From contig NC_045139.1 of the NCBI RefSeq assembly GCF_008831285.2, forward strand, positions 1,930,704 to 1,994,703: 64,000 bases of DNA, given 5' to 3'. Every line of letters begins with the position of its first letter. Position 1 is the stretch's first letter. Source of the stretch: Nymphaea colorata. Lineage: Eukaryota > Streptophyta > Magnoliopsida > Nymphaeales > Nymphaeaceae. The position numbers and the translations under genes are program-made. The notes beneath the pieces were generated by a model. It saw only the letters and a list, made by a program, of their open reading frames with translations, ran no database searches and was not told the origin of the DNA. This document shows positions 1 to 12,601 of the stretch, one piece after another.

Positions 1-75
1 TGGTACTCTTGAATCTGCAACTCGTCGACTACCCATATGAAAGGCACCGGGTCCTCCGGTGTGAAGAAGTTTCAC

Positions 76-122
<47 letters not shown>

Positions 123-338
123 GACGTTGTGGGGAATAGAAATATCAAAAGTAGTTGGAAAATATCAACTTTTTTAAATTAATTGAAGGTTGTTTCAAAA
201 GTGGTACATGGCACTCTCGAATCCGCAACTCGTCAACTACCCATATGAAAGGCACCGGGTCCTCCGGTGTGAAGAAGCCATAAATTAGCTTAGCTGTTGC
301 CTTCGAGTTGCCTACCAAAATGTGCTTATTAGTTTTCA

Positions 339-418
<80 letters not shown>

Positions 419-633
419 GACGTTGTAGGGAATCGAAATATCAAAAGTAGTTGGAAAATATCAACTTTTTTAAATTAATTGAAGGTTGTTTCAAAAGTGG
501 TACATGGCACTCTCGAATCTGCAACTCGTCGACTACCCATATGAAAGGCACCGGGTCCTCCGGTGTAAAGAAGCCATAAATTTGCTTAGCTGTTGCCTTC
601 GAGTTGCGTACCAAAATGAGCTTATTAGTTTTC

Positions 634-706
<73 letters not shown>

Positions 707-978
707 GACGTTGTTCTAGTATTTTATAATAATTTTGCCAATAAGTGTGCCGATAGGAAGAAGTCAACCAGGGAATCCAAATATCAAAAGTAGTTGGAAA
801 ATATCAACTTTTTTTAATTAATTGAAGGTTGTTTCAAAAGTGGTACATGTTACTCTTGAATCTGCAACTCGTCGACTATCCATATGAAAGGCACCGGGTC
901 CTCCGGTGTGAAGAAGCCATAAATTAGCTTAGCTGTTGCCTTCGAGTTGCCTACCAAAATGAGCTTATTAGTTTTCAC

Positions 979-1027
<49 letters not shown>

Positions 1028-1075
1028 GATGTTGTTCTAGTATTTTTATAATAATTTTGCCAAATGTTGTAGTTC
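1..1075. repeat. Tandem array of about 290-340 bp units, each ending in a long (AT)n run
   Basis: Four units (the first incomplete) repeat the same block: a start GTTGGAAAATATCAAC, a middle GGCACCGGGTCCTCCGG, then GCTTAGCTGTTGCC and TGAGCTTATTAGTTTT, and finally a (TA)n run followed by AAAGTGACGTTGT. Unit starts lie near 153, 447 and 790. The (TA)n runs are at about 79-118, 348-414, 637-702 and 980-1022. One unit carries about 55 extra bases (715-775). A single further copy lies at 31,760-32,000. Open frames through the array read poly(Tyr-Ile) and are artefacts. I recognise no transposon family. Confidence 0.8.
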
Positions 1076-1079
1076 AAGT

Positions 1080-3080
1080 TAATTGTTAAGTAAACTTATT
1101 GGATTCAAGTTAATTAAATTATATGCTGTAGTTTCAGATATTAGTGGTCTCTAGTATGATGACCAGACTATGGGATGGGTTTCTTAAATTAATAAAAGGA
1201 ACTTAAGAACCTTTTCATATAGAATTAAAACCAGTGAACCGATTTTGACAATATTATATAAAGTACGAGTACGAGTCGAGTTTTTTATATTAATTTTTGA
1301 AATTAATTTTTTTTAAGAAAAGCCAATAATACACCTAAGGTTTCAATATTAGTAAAAAAAAACGAGCTAAGTTTGTCTTCCTTTTTTTTGAACAATATGT
1401 GAAGATTTGGTATCGACTATGCATTGCGTAAATTAATTTTTAATTACGAACGGACACCTAAAAAGGTCTTTTACATTTGTTTTCGAGTAGATCAATCGCG
1501 CCCTATATTAACAACGCACAATTTCGTGAGGTTCCATTAGATTGGTGTATCTGTATTTATGGATTACCGAAAATTTTAAATTGTATCTCCTTTGTAGGTC
1601 CCGCATTGACAAATCCATCCTATTAACTCTGCATTTAACATTAATTCTGCAATTAAATTTAAAAAAATTTACACCACAAATATGCCTTCAAACAACCACA
1701 AATAACAAAAGGTCCCACCCTCGCCTCAAAAGGCATAGCGTAGCTGGTCGAGCTATGGGCTTGTATTAAGGCAGGTCTGTAGTTCGATTCCTGTGGGCAC
1801 TATGTTCCTGTGTCTTAAGACGGTACGGTGTGGCATCCAAACTGAAGGGTGCACCGTTGCTATCTCTGACACCGACGCAGCTCAAGACCCCGGAGACGGG
1901 GGGAATGTGGGGGCCTTCGGGCCTTGCTTGGACGGTGGGGTTAACACCTCTCGCTTACTTACCCAAAACAAAAGGTCCCACCCTCAACCTTCCAACTACC
2001 ACAAAACTACCACAAATATGCTTTCAATTTTTCCATGAAACTCACCAAAAGCCTCATTTTAAAAGCCCAAATTAAGAATTTGTGCTTCAATATCAACATT
2101 AGTATTTAAAAACATCAAAATAAAATAAATAAATAATCATCACGCCTGCTATGACAATGGCGTATCGACCTAGTTAAAGAGGGAGGATTGGGGACATCAT
2201 CACACCAAGTGGCCATCAATCTCTCTTGCCCGAGAGCAAAACTTGAGAATGAAGTCGGTGAGAGAGGTTGAGGCCCTGACCTTGGATTGTAGAAAAAGAA
2301 ATTTCTAAACTAAATCAACTCAAAACTCAAGAGACTTGGTTCTAAAATACTCGAAATCATAACGAACCAAGAATGGACTGATTCAATAATACAAGTTTCA
2401 AAATTTTTGTCGGGAATTTGAGAAACATATATTGGCAGTAGCAGTGTTCAGTTTTGCCACAAAATTTTAGACAATTGTTGTTATTTGTTCATCAATTATT
2501 GATTAAAATCATTCCAAACTTAATCCTAAAATGTATTCAAGAAAAGCCACTATTTAATCAAGTTGGAAACTCAATTTTTCAACAAAACACCTGAATTGCC
2601 ACCAGAAAAGAATAAGAACACATCCAGCACAGACAACAACGATTTTGATGAAAATCCGATCGATTTTTCAACAAGTTTTTTGCTAAATCTTGTTTTAGAA
2701 TCTTCTAAACCGATCAAAGATTCTTCCATAGTACAAAATGAATTAAAAACTTGGCGAAAATCTTGTGAATTTTGCTTTGGAATCATCGTTGCACAATTTT
2801 CAGGCAGGTTTCTGATTTTTACTACGCTTAGATCTAGTTTTCGGAAAAACTTGGGAGGCACACAAAACAAAAGTTAAACATCATGTTTTCCAAAGAAACT
2901 ATCACAAATCATAAGTCGAGTCAAACTATCTTGCTTCTCACCGCTCCTTTCTGCATAGGTCTTTTCTTTTATTTTTTAAAAAGTTTAATTTGACTTTAAA
3001 TGGTTAAATATGTAAATTAATCTTACATTTTAATATTTCTTTATGCAAAGGGGCTGTCTCTTATAAAAAGTTTAATTATC
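1080..3080. repeat. Copy of the TNL upstream flanking cassette
   Basis: This stretch has no gene. It is a diverged copy of sequence also found upstream of the TNL genes: 13,380-16,090, 32,100-33,390, 40,020-41,240 and 50,500-52,420. Shared landmarks include a block around CAATAATACACCTAAGG, a block around CTACCACAAATA, and a block containing GAATTGCCACCAGAAAA. The part from 1,080 to about 2,280 is closest to 32,100-33,390 and shares the same SINE insertion. It probably marks the far 5' flank of a TNL copy that lies outside the window or has been lost. Confidence 0.75.
1723..1967 (+). mobile_element. tRNA-derived SINE with 18-19 bp target duplication
   Basis: A 245-bp insertion lies between direct repeats of ACAAAAGGTCCCACCCTC (1705-1722 and 1968-1985). 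It starts with a tRNA-like RNA polymerase III promoter: an A-box-like TAGCTGGTCGAG near 1741 and a B-box-like AGTTCGATTCC near 1781. This is the usual layout of a plant SINE head. The body has no coding capacity. Related flanks at about 13,940, 23,905, 28,530 and 50,965 read straight across the site without the insert, so they are empty sites. A second copy at the equivalent place (32,852-33,092) shows the insertion is older than the duplication joining these two regions. Confidence 0.8.
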
Positions 3081-3239
3081 CTTGGTAGGAATTTTTATGA
3101 ATGAGGTTTTTTGGGTTACATGCATGGGACAGTGACGTAATGTTACTCTACCCAAACAGCCCCTAAACATATCATATATTTTTAGGCACATTCATGGGAA
3201 GAGATAGTAACATTGTGCTATTATTGCCAAACGACCCCC

Positions 3240-4182
3240 AATGGATGATGTTCAATCATCTTCTTACAACCATGAAAATAAACCATGGCACATCCACATT
3301 TTACTAACAGCTTGTTTTCTTACGCGAACAGGCAAAAGGTAGTCTAATGGAATCACAGGCATCTGAAATTACTCATCAGAAAGAAACCATAACAAATAAA
3401 TTGATTTCTTTCCAAAGCCTCGATCTCCTTGATCAAGCTCGAAACGGGGATTCGTTCTCTGAAAAGTGAAAACCCAACCAGATTTTATGAAACTTGACAA
3501 TAGTTTCATATCAAAGATTGTCTTGCCCAAGTTGTATATAGTATATATCAATATTCGGTATTACTCAGAAAATTAAGGTATGAGTTAGGGCCAGAAATTA
3601 TAATTAGCTGACCAGGCTTCCGATCAATTTTGAGCTGAATTGTCACACTTGATATACAAGCCAGCTTCAATATATGTGCAGATGTATGTGGTTAAAATAT
3701 AGTGTAAAATTTTAAGTAAAGAGATCGGAGGCCGACTACCCACTCGTATGTTGTGCGACTTTGAAGGAAACATGGATGTATTTTTTTTTTATTATTATTA
3801 TTATATTGGGTTCTTCAAAGAGAGTTATATTTTTGCCCTTACATATGATCAGGCACCGTGAGATTATGTGATCGGAAAAATTGATCCCTTCCACTAGATT
3901 TTAACCAAAGATGCGTTTTAGAGACAGTAGATGTACCAGCGCTGTAAGCCTTTTCGTATGATCACAAGCCAACCTATAATTAGCTCAAGCTCACAAAGAA
4001 ATTGACTTCCGCAAGCTCAACTAAGTTATTATAAATATGCCAATAAAATGAAGTTCTTAATCTGTATTTCACAAATGCAACCATATGACTAATTGTTGGA
4101 GCACAAATTTGTATCTACATATATGGGGAATATATAGGATCCACGGTAAACCAAAAATTCACGACGATGACAACAACAGGAT

Positions 4183-4228
<46 letters not shown>

Positions 4229-4363
4229 TTTTCTCTTGCTGCAATCTTCAGAAAACAGAAAAAAAGCAAAAAGAAAAAAGCTCAAACAAGAAATGAAAGC
4301 TTTCTGATCTCTCTAACACCTCGCTTGTTACTTGAAATGAGTGGAACAAGACCCTCCAGATAG
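3240..4363. repeat. Orphan TNL 3' flank (relic of a lost TNL copy)
   Basis: This matches the 3' flanks at 20,760-23,050 and 42,960-44,700: first a block around CACATCCACATTTTACTAAC and GAAACGGGGATTCG, then ACTAATTGTTGGAGCACAAA and CTCAAACAAGAAATGAAAGC. In those copies the last block leads into the final exon of a TNL. Here the similarity stops near 4361 and no TNL exon follows. TNL1 has its own 3' flank at about 6,600-6,850. The stretch has an (AT)n run at 4186-4226 and no gene of its own. Confidence 0.65.
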
Positions 4364-6480
4364 AAAGAGAGAGAGAGTTGTGCTACACACACATGTATAT
4401 ATAGTCAGTCAAATAGTCGATGGTCTAAGGCCCTACTGACCACATGGCCACGGACTAGCCAACTGACTAACAATTAAGCAACTGATCAACTGAGTATTAA
4501 AGAATGTAAAGGAAGGTGAAAAGTGCAGGGAAAAAAAAAAGACATCAATAATCAAAGGAAATTAGGGTTTCTCACAATGCCCAATTATCCCTAATCACAA
4601 GGCAATATGCCCTTTTAAGGGTCCTAATCTTAAGATCCGAATTGGATCTCGGATCATATAAATAAAAGTTCCAAACCCAACATACATCAAATAAATCAAA
4701 TCTAAAACCTAAACAGATCGAATATAAGATCCAAACTAATCTAAACTATATTGCGTTTTCTAAAAGAAGAACTAGGCTCAGTTTTTTGCTAATTCGTTTA
4801 CTTATCTTTGCTCTATTCTTATATAATTATAGATAACAATAATAAATTTCTTTCTTAATTTTCAAATATAAGCAAGAAAGTGAGCAAACCAAGGGAGCTT
4901 GACGCTCCATTAATAAAAAACGCACCCCATGGACTTATCATTTTCTTCAAAACCTATAAATGAAGCCCACGTGATGTTTCTGCTAGCTAAATATGAAAAT
5001 TATGTGATTTCTAACTAAATATCAGGCAACTGAATACAAGGTCAAGATAAAGGTACAATATAATATGGCAGGTGTAGTCTAGGACACAAAATATCACGTT
5101 GTTTTAAAATGAAAAATCTTTTATTACTTGACTGTTAATGGTAAACCTACGACCAGTAAAGCAGAAAAAGTAGAAAAACGAGTACGTTTTGGATTATAAT
5201 GGGAAATTTGGACTGTAAATGAAAAAACTTTTTTATTTTATTGTGGTCAAGTCTGGTCGTCAGTCTCGGCCGATGAATCGTCCAAACCCGTCAACACTCA
5301 GACGGTAGACACTGCAGAATTTACCTATAAAAAAACTACACCAAATCTTAACCAGATAAATTTTACCCAAGCGCCAGTTCCAGAGTCAAACAGGAATAAT
5401 TTTACCTTCTATTAAATTTCTGGCAATGTATTCTCTCTTGCAGTTTATTCCAAGCATTGTTCTGTACATTTTATTTATTTATTTATTTTTACCACTTGCA
5501 ACCCCAGATCAAGTTCAACCTCGTTAGCTCAATGGACTGAGTTCTGCTGGCATTACATCTGTGGTGATAAGGCGGATAATACTTCTTTTGAAAAGGAAGT
5601 TCATAGAGTTCACATGGTTTGAAATTAATTAGTTGAACCAGATCAAGGAAATGCAGTTAGCTTTTAATTGTCCTTTTGGTTGCTAGTACTAGCTGGAGAT
5701 CAGAGAAAAAAATATATATTTTACAAAAAAAAAAAATTAAGTAACATCTAAAAAATCCAATACAACTGCAGCAAAAACTAGTTTGAGTAAAGTCGAAGAC
5801 CACTTAAAAATAAGCCCTGCCTTCTTCACGATTAATTTTAGATGTTTTCTTCTAAACTAAAATAAACCGGCCTCCTCAAATAGTGATTTCATAATTTTTG
5901 AATCCTTACAATTAATTTCATTTGTCTTTGGTACAAACTCGTGCGTTTGAATTTGATCAAGACATTGTACACCCAAAACACACGGGCAACTTTCGATGTC
6001 GTTGAAAGCAAATTAGGTTAATTTTGTCCATGGTGAACCAAAAGGATTGAAGTTATCCGCTGAATCAATAAAGAGTTTATCAGCTTGTCCTGTCAAAGAA
6101 AAAATAAGTTGAAAAGTATTTATCACAGTTAAAAACGGAGAGGGGGTATTTTTAAAATTTTTTATAAAGTAGTAGACATTTTAGACTCTTTCTTTCACAA
6201 TTTTTTTACCCTTTCATTTTTTTTTGTATTTTAATAAGTAGTGTTTATAAAGACATAATTAGGAGTTTCATTTTCCTTAAAATACTTTTGGCAACAAATT
6301 TATGGATTTAAGACTGGTTTTTACCATTAATTTGAAATAGTTAAAAGCATAAATATTCTGTGTTTAAATATCGTTAACCTTAAGGAAGCCAATTATCGAA
6401 AGGGTGAGGATTGAGGGGCTGAAACTCTTCCACTTTCTCTCGTCTCCATATGTTAGAGAGGCCCGCATGTGTGGACAATA
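4364..6480. other. Intergenic AT-rich sequence, no gene seen
   Basis: No convincing coding exon, RNA gene or transposon with clear ends was found on either strand, apart from the small SINE-like insertion at 5514-5637. A block at about 4408-4495 (GGCCCTACTGACC and neighbours) recurs at 57,845-57,970 and is probably a dispersed repeat. Confidence 0.5.
5514..5637 (+). mobile_element. Possible short SINE-like insertion
   Basis: A 124-bp segment lies between direct repeats of CCAGATCAAG (5504-5513 and 5638-5647). Near its start it has TTAGCTCAATGGACTGAG, which resembles a tRNA D-arm and A box. A clear B box is missing, so this may be a decayed or truncated SINE. The direct repeat is only 10 bp, so chance is not excluded. 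Confidence 0.35.
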
Positions 6481-6893
6481 CACCTTTAGCTCAATGATTC
6501 TTTCTTAAATGGATCGATTCCCTGCCCTCTTCCATGATCTTCATCTCCAAACACTTTTTAGACAAATTTGTGAATATTTACGTCTACATCTTAACAGCGA
6601 TACAGCATATATATATATCCCATCAAAAATCCTTTTGTCACTTGCTCCAATATTTACGAAGCAGAAAAAAAGAAAAAAAAAAAAAGAAAAGTAAAAAACT
6701 CAAACAAGAAATGAAAGCTTTTTGATCTCTCTAACAACCTCTCTTGTTACCTCAAATAAGTGGGACAACACCCACCACTTCCAAAAATCAATCCCAATCT
6801 AAATCATCGACCTCCGTAAAGATTTCTTCTTCACTTGGATTTGGATCCTCCCCATGGAGGGGATCCAGCCCAACCCAAGCGGCCAAATGCCCA

Positions 6894-9800
6894 CTACTTG
6901 AGTGATTCTTCCATGCTTCCAGGGATGGTCAACTCCTCCTCCAAATTTGGAAAATCTGCCTCCTGAAAAATGGAGTAAAAGATATAATAAATTTGCAGTG
7001 GCTATCTTTATCTATGGGAAATGAAATTGCAAAGGACCTAATTCAACCACGCGGAGTACTCCCCACACAAAATCGACAAGAAACAAACTTACTCGTTAAG
7101 ACGATGTTTAATTACCTGTACTCTTTTCTTGAAAGAGTTGGAAAGGCTTCTACATCCTCCAAGCTTCAGTTTCTTTAAACGTCTCAACTGCTCAACACCA
7201 GGAACATCCACAAGCTTTTGGCAGCCGGTCAGGTCCAATTCCCGTAATTCAATTGCCTTTGAAACATCTGCTATCTCTTCCATTTCATCGCAATCTGCTG
7301 CATAAACTCTTCTGAGAGAATGGGGTAACTGAGGCAAGAATTTAAGCCTTTTGCAACCAATAATTGATAGTTGGGTAAGTCGCGTTGGTGAGTGAATGGA
7401 GCTCGATAATTCTTCAGTAGCTGTCCAACTCAAGTCAAGATAGCGCAAACTCCTCAGGTCGCCAAGCACGTTGGTAAAAGATGCAAGACTTACACAATTT
7501 TTAGCTTCTAGTCTGTGGACAGAACGGGGTAACTGAGGCAAGAATTTAAGCCGTTTGCAACCAGTAATTGATAGCTCCCTAAATTCCGGTAGTGAGTGAA
7601 TGGAGCTCGGTAATTCTTCAATAGCTGTCCCACTCAAATTAAGATTCCACAAACTCCTCAGGTCGCCAAGCACGTTGGGAAAAGATGCAAGACTTACACA
7701 GTTTCCAGCTGAAAGTGTTTCAAGACTGATACATGAACGAATCCCTTCAGGTATTTCTTTCAACAAGCGACACTCGTTGAGAGACAAATGCTTCAGTTGC
7801 TTCAAGTGTCTCATGGATTCAGGCAAAGCTGTTATGATGGTGCCATCAAGGAAGAGCTGCTTCAGTCGCCCTGAGTTTCCTAATTGTGATGGCAAAGTTG
7901 CAAATTTACAGCAATGACGGAGGTATAGATTTTCGAGTGAGGTCAACTGCCAAGCTTCTTCAGGCAGTTCTTTTAGTGATCCACATCCACTCAAATTCAA
8001 GTGAGTCAAGCTCTCCAGACGCCCAATAGATGGATGAAGTTCAGTCATATTACCGCAAGCTTTAAAATCTAATTTCTCTAGATGTGGAATTCTCGTAAAA
8101 TCTGGACTCGTGAGGAGGTTCTGACAATTATCAAGACTTAGTACTTTCACCTTGTCAAGCAAGGGCAGCTTTAGCGGCATTGAATCCACCGAATCTAATG
8201 ACTTCGAATCCGAGAACAGAGGAAAAGTTGTAAGTTGATAACAACCATTGAGCTCAAGCATTTTGATAGAGGTCAGTTGCCAAACTTCTTTAGGCAGTGC
8301 CTTTAGTGATTTGCATTTTTTCAAAGACAAGTAAGTCAAGCTCTTGAGATGCCCAATAGATGGATCAAGTTCAGTCAACTCCTCACAATAACTAAAATCC
8401 AATTTCTCCATTTGTGGCATGCACGTAAAATCTGGACAGATTGTAAGGTTCTTGCAGGAACAAAGATTCATTACTTTTAGTTTGCCGAGCATGGGCTGCT
8501 TCAACTGTGATGGCAAAGCTGTAATTCGATAGCACATACTGAGGTCAAGCTCCTCAAGCGATGTCAACTGCCAAACCTCTACAGGCAGTTCCTTGAGTGA
8601 GCGGCAACTCTCCAAAGACAAGTGAGTCAGTCTCTTCAGATGCCCAATGGATGGATCAAGTTCCTTCAACAACACGCAACCGTCAAAATCCAATTCCTCT
8701 AGATGAGGCATCCCCATAAAATTTGGACTGATGGTGAGGTTCCAACAATGAGGAAGATGTAGGATTTTCAATTTGCCCAAGAGCTGATTTAATGAACTGG
8801 AATCCCTCGACGGGAATGTAATTCTATAGCAGAAACTGATGCCAAGTTTTTCGAGCGACGCCAGTTGCCAAACTTGTTCAAACCCTTCTTCGAGTGAATG
8901 ACAGCCCCTCAAAGACAAGCGAGCTAGCCGTTTGAGATTCCAAATAGATGGATGAAGTTCAGTCATATTTGCACAACTACCAAAATCCAATTCCTCTATA
9001 TATGGCATGCACGAAAAATCTGGACAGGTGGTAAGCTTATAGCAAGAGAGATTTAAGACTTTTAATCGGCCAAGCAAGGGCTGCTTCAATGGCTGAGAAT
9101 CACTTGGTTGCGATGGCAAAGCTGTAATTTTAGAGCATTGAGTGAGGTCAAGCACTTGGAGTGAGGTCAATCCCCAAATGGATGGATGAAGTTCAGTCAA
9201 CGCATAACAAGCTTGAAAGTGCAATTCCTCTAAATGTGGCATGCCCGTAAAATCTGGACAGATGGTGAGGCTTCTACATTCTCTGAGACTTAGTACTTTT
9301 AATTGGCTAAAGACCTACGGAAAAAAAAAAAAAAGGCCTTGTCAAAGTGCATGCCATAAAAGCATCAACCTACGGATGTAAGTGAACATATTATAAGTGA
9401 TTTGCATCAATCTTGTCGATCACAATTTCTAGAAGACTCGGAAAAACAACACATAACACTAATAAGTGGTTACCTGTATTGGCCTTTTTGTCTATTTTTC
9501 TAATTAAAAATAAAAAAAATATTAATAAGCATTTGTTTGATAGAATATAAACAAATTATTTATGTGTCTAACTCCTTTCATGGTCGATGTAATGCATGTA
9601 AAGGACCACAAGATTGATAATTAATGTTTGTCTGTATAATACCATCTCTCCAATTAAAAAAAACAAAACTGAAAATAGACATATACGTGCTAAAGGATTT
9701 CCATTTACCTTGGTGGATCCAGATATTTTGTGGCACCATACTTGATCCATAGAAGGCCAACATAAGTCGAGAACCACAATATCCTCAAGAGAAAGCTCGT

Positions 9801-12601
9801 CAGGAAGGCAATGCAAGTCCTTTGAATTCCAACTCAACCATCTGAGGGTCCTAGGAAAATCTCTATATTCATCTTCCAATCTCACCTTATACAACTGAAG
9901 CATTTTAAGCTTAGACATTCCCGCAAATGACTTTACGTCCACATTTGGTGTTGAATGCTTTTCACAAGAGAGATTGATGGCTTCAATTTTTTTTGTTCCC
10001 TGCATTACAAATTTGATGACAATTAAAAGAAATTAAATTTTTTTATAACTTTGAGAAATATGAGTCTTATAATTTAGAGGCAGATCTATAGGGCATACCC
10101 CAGACATACCGGCTAGCAACTCTACTTTTTAAACCATGGCACATCCACATTTTGCTAACAGCTTGTTTTCTTATATGGGAAGGCAGAAGGTACTCTAATG
10201 GAACCACCAGTATGTAAAATTACTCATTAGAAAGAAGCTAGAGCAAATTAAGCTACTAACAATAATACAAAAAATAACCATTAAAGTGATGGATCCAGCA
10301 ATCTACCTTCTGTTCTCTCAGTACTTCTAGTATGTCATCTTTCTGCCACAACCTGCTACGGTTTCTAGATTTGGGCTTTCATCTTCCACAATTTTTCTTC
10401 CCATGTCTCGAATATGGTCATGCATTTCAAACGCTCCTGTATGTTCATTTATATTGACTAGACACTTGTGCATTAAGACTTCGATTGTTAGGTCTGGGAA
10501 GAACCCGCGTTCTTTCCAAATGAAAGTTGCAAAATTTCTTTTTTGACCGATAAAGAAGCATGCTATGTCCAAAAATATAATTTTTTCTTCTTTTTCAAGG
10601 GCATCGAAACTTATCTTCAACATCTCATGGATATCTTTGTGTTGATCTTTCTTCAACTTTTCCAACATGGCTTCTCGTTGTTTATCTGTTTTCTGGTACA
10701 AGAAATGTCTACCGAATATTTTGAGGGCTAGTGGCAGCCCGGCAGCAGTAGCTGCAACTTCCTCTGATAACTTTGCAAGTTCAGCGGGTGGCTCCTCTTT
10801 CCCAAATGCATGCCAACTGAAAAGCTGAAGCGATTGGGCAATATCGAGCTTCTTAATCTCGTACACTTTTTTCACTCTTAGTGTAGGTGGCTCAATCAAC
10901 ACCTGCATATCTCTAGTAGTAATGATGATTCTTGACCCAGGCCGAAACTGATCCACGCTGCCGACCATTGCATCGAGCTGTGATTCGCTATCAACATCGT
11001 CAAAAACTAGCAGAACCTTCTTACTCTTAATTCGCTCCATGATCATGCCAGTTCCATGGGCAGTGTCATTTACTTTCACTTTTTCATCTTTGAAAACATC
11101 CCGAAGCAGCTTTTCTTGGAGGGAAACGAGTTTGGACTGTTTTGTTTCTTCTCTAACGTCTGAAATGAAGCTAGAAGCATCAAAATGTGGACTGATTTGG
11201 TTGTAGACAGCCCTGGCAAGAGTCGTCTTGCCGATCCCACCCATTCCATGGATCCCAACCATTTTGACAACATTTTGGTCTTCAACCTCCAGCACCTCCA
11301 CCAACTCTGCAGTGCGAGAATCTAGACCTATTGGATGTGTAGTTCCAATAAATAGAGGGGCCCTGTTTACCTCAGTCAAGATCTTAGCCACGATGTTTTT
11401 TATCTGAGCTGCCTCGTCTCTGCGAAAAGGCCAAAAAAATACAAGTCAAATTTATGACTCGTTGCAATCAATGCTTTAAGTTTGCAAGAAAATAAAGCTT
11501 AATTCAAGCATGAAAAGTATGAATCTTAAATCAGTTCATATTTTGCAAACATGGGAAATAATATCTATATAGTCTGTTGGTTAAGGAAAATTGTAAATGA
11601 GAGGAATTCACAACCCAATTAGGTGTACATTTTGATTTAAAGCTCCCAATCTGGGGTGTCACGTTGACACGATTAGATGACCTTCGATGTAACACAATGT
11701 CCCAGGCTTCCATTGTTTAACCCCAAAAGAACATATTATTCAAGCCTACAACCATTGATGGTTTTTTGCCATCGATTCAAAAGTTTATGCCTGACTACTT
11801 CAGCCTTATATATATATATATATATATATGTGAGAGAGAGAGTGTGTGTGTACTTTACAATTAGGCTTAGGTCCTAAAACAAAATTGTGGTTTATCATAG
11901 AAAAGAAGGTCAAATTTTCCATTAATTTGCAAATTTTAGTGCTACATAAAGAGAGAACGATGTAAGAACTACATTACTTACACACAGGTATTGGCCAATG
12001 TATACCCTGAGACTTCTCCTGCTTCGATCAAAGCATTTTTCCATTTTCTCACCTCCTCCTTGTTTGTCATACTATTTTCAAGATATCTTCTGAATGCAGG
12101 TGCGAAAGGGCCAGATTGACCACGGACGTCTCTTGGTTCGACATTAAAGAAGACTGGTATGATGAGCCTCTTACACTCCACCATATTGGTTATTTCTTTC
12201 AAACACCACTCTGAATCGGCATAGCCTTTGGAGAAGATGGGCACAAATATTTTGGATCTCTCTATGTACCCAAATAGCTCCTTCACCTTCTGTCCCTTCT
12301 TCAACTTCTTACTATCCATGAAAGTGTGGATGCCCTTGTCTTGCAATGCTTGATAGAGATGGCTGGTGAAGCCCTTGCGAGTGTCCGGTCCCCTAAAGCT
12401 TAGAAACACATCATACTGGAAACCATCTTCCCTCAGTGGTGGTGAGGACGGTGAAGAAGGTTCAGCTTCATCCTCCTCTGATGAAGAAGGTGCCTCAAAA
12501 TCCGATCGGTTGGATCTTTTAGTAAGTCTTAAACTGGCTCCACAAAGCCAAAAAAGTGTAAACAGAGACATCAACAATATTAATTCTTCTAGCCACCACA
12601 T
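6894..12601 (-). CDS. TNL1: TIR-NB-ARC-LRR resistance gene, frameshifted in exon 2
   Basis: Immune receptor of the TNL class: the TIR domain acts as an NADase, the NB-ARC as a nucleotide switch, and the LRR as the sensor. Exons by splice sites are 11982-12601 (TIR, FLSFRGPDTR, with the WCLKEI glutamate), 10307-11419 (NB-ARC: GMGGIGKTT, GSRIIITTRD, GLPLAL, MHD), 9709-9999 (linker), 7116-9314 (LRR, 733 codons) and 6894-6962 (tail). Exon 2 is 1113 bp against 1114 in TNL3. One T is missing from a T-run at about 10,371 (plus strand), so the frame shifts and stops at 10,327, giving about 570 codons of TIR plus NB-ARC. All later exons stay open, so the lesion is recent or an assembly error. The start differs from its paralogues: their ATG is ACT here, and the first upstream in-frame ATG adds a hydrophobic N-terminus. 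Confidence 0.85.

Noticed and set aside
145-1077. Open frames of poly(Tyr-Ile) followed by a conserved segment GFFTPEDPVPFIWVVDEL
   Set aside because: They arise from (AT)n runs in a tandem non-coding repeat. The frame is kept because the units are near copies, and there is no start context, intron or known domain.
5520-5600. tRNA gene
   Set aside because: Only a D-arm-like string fits. There is no T-arm or acceptor stem, and the piece sits in a small insertion with direct repeats.
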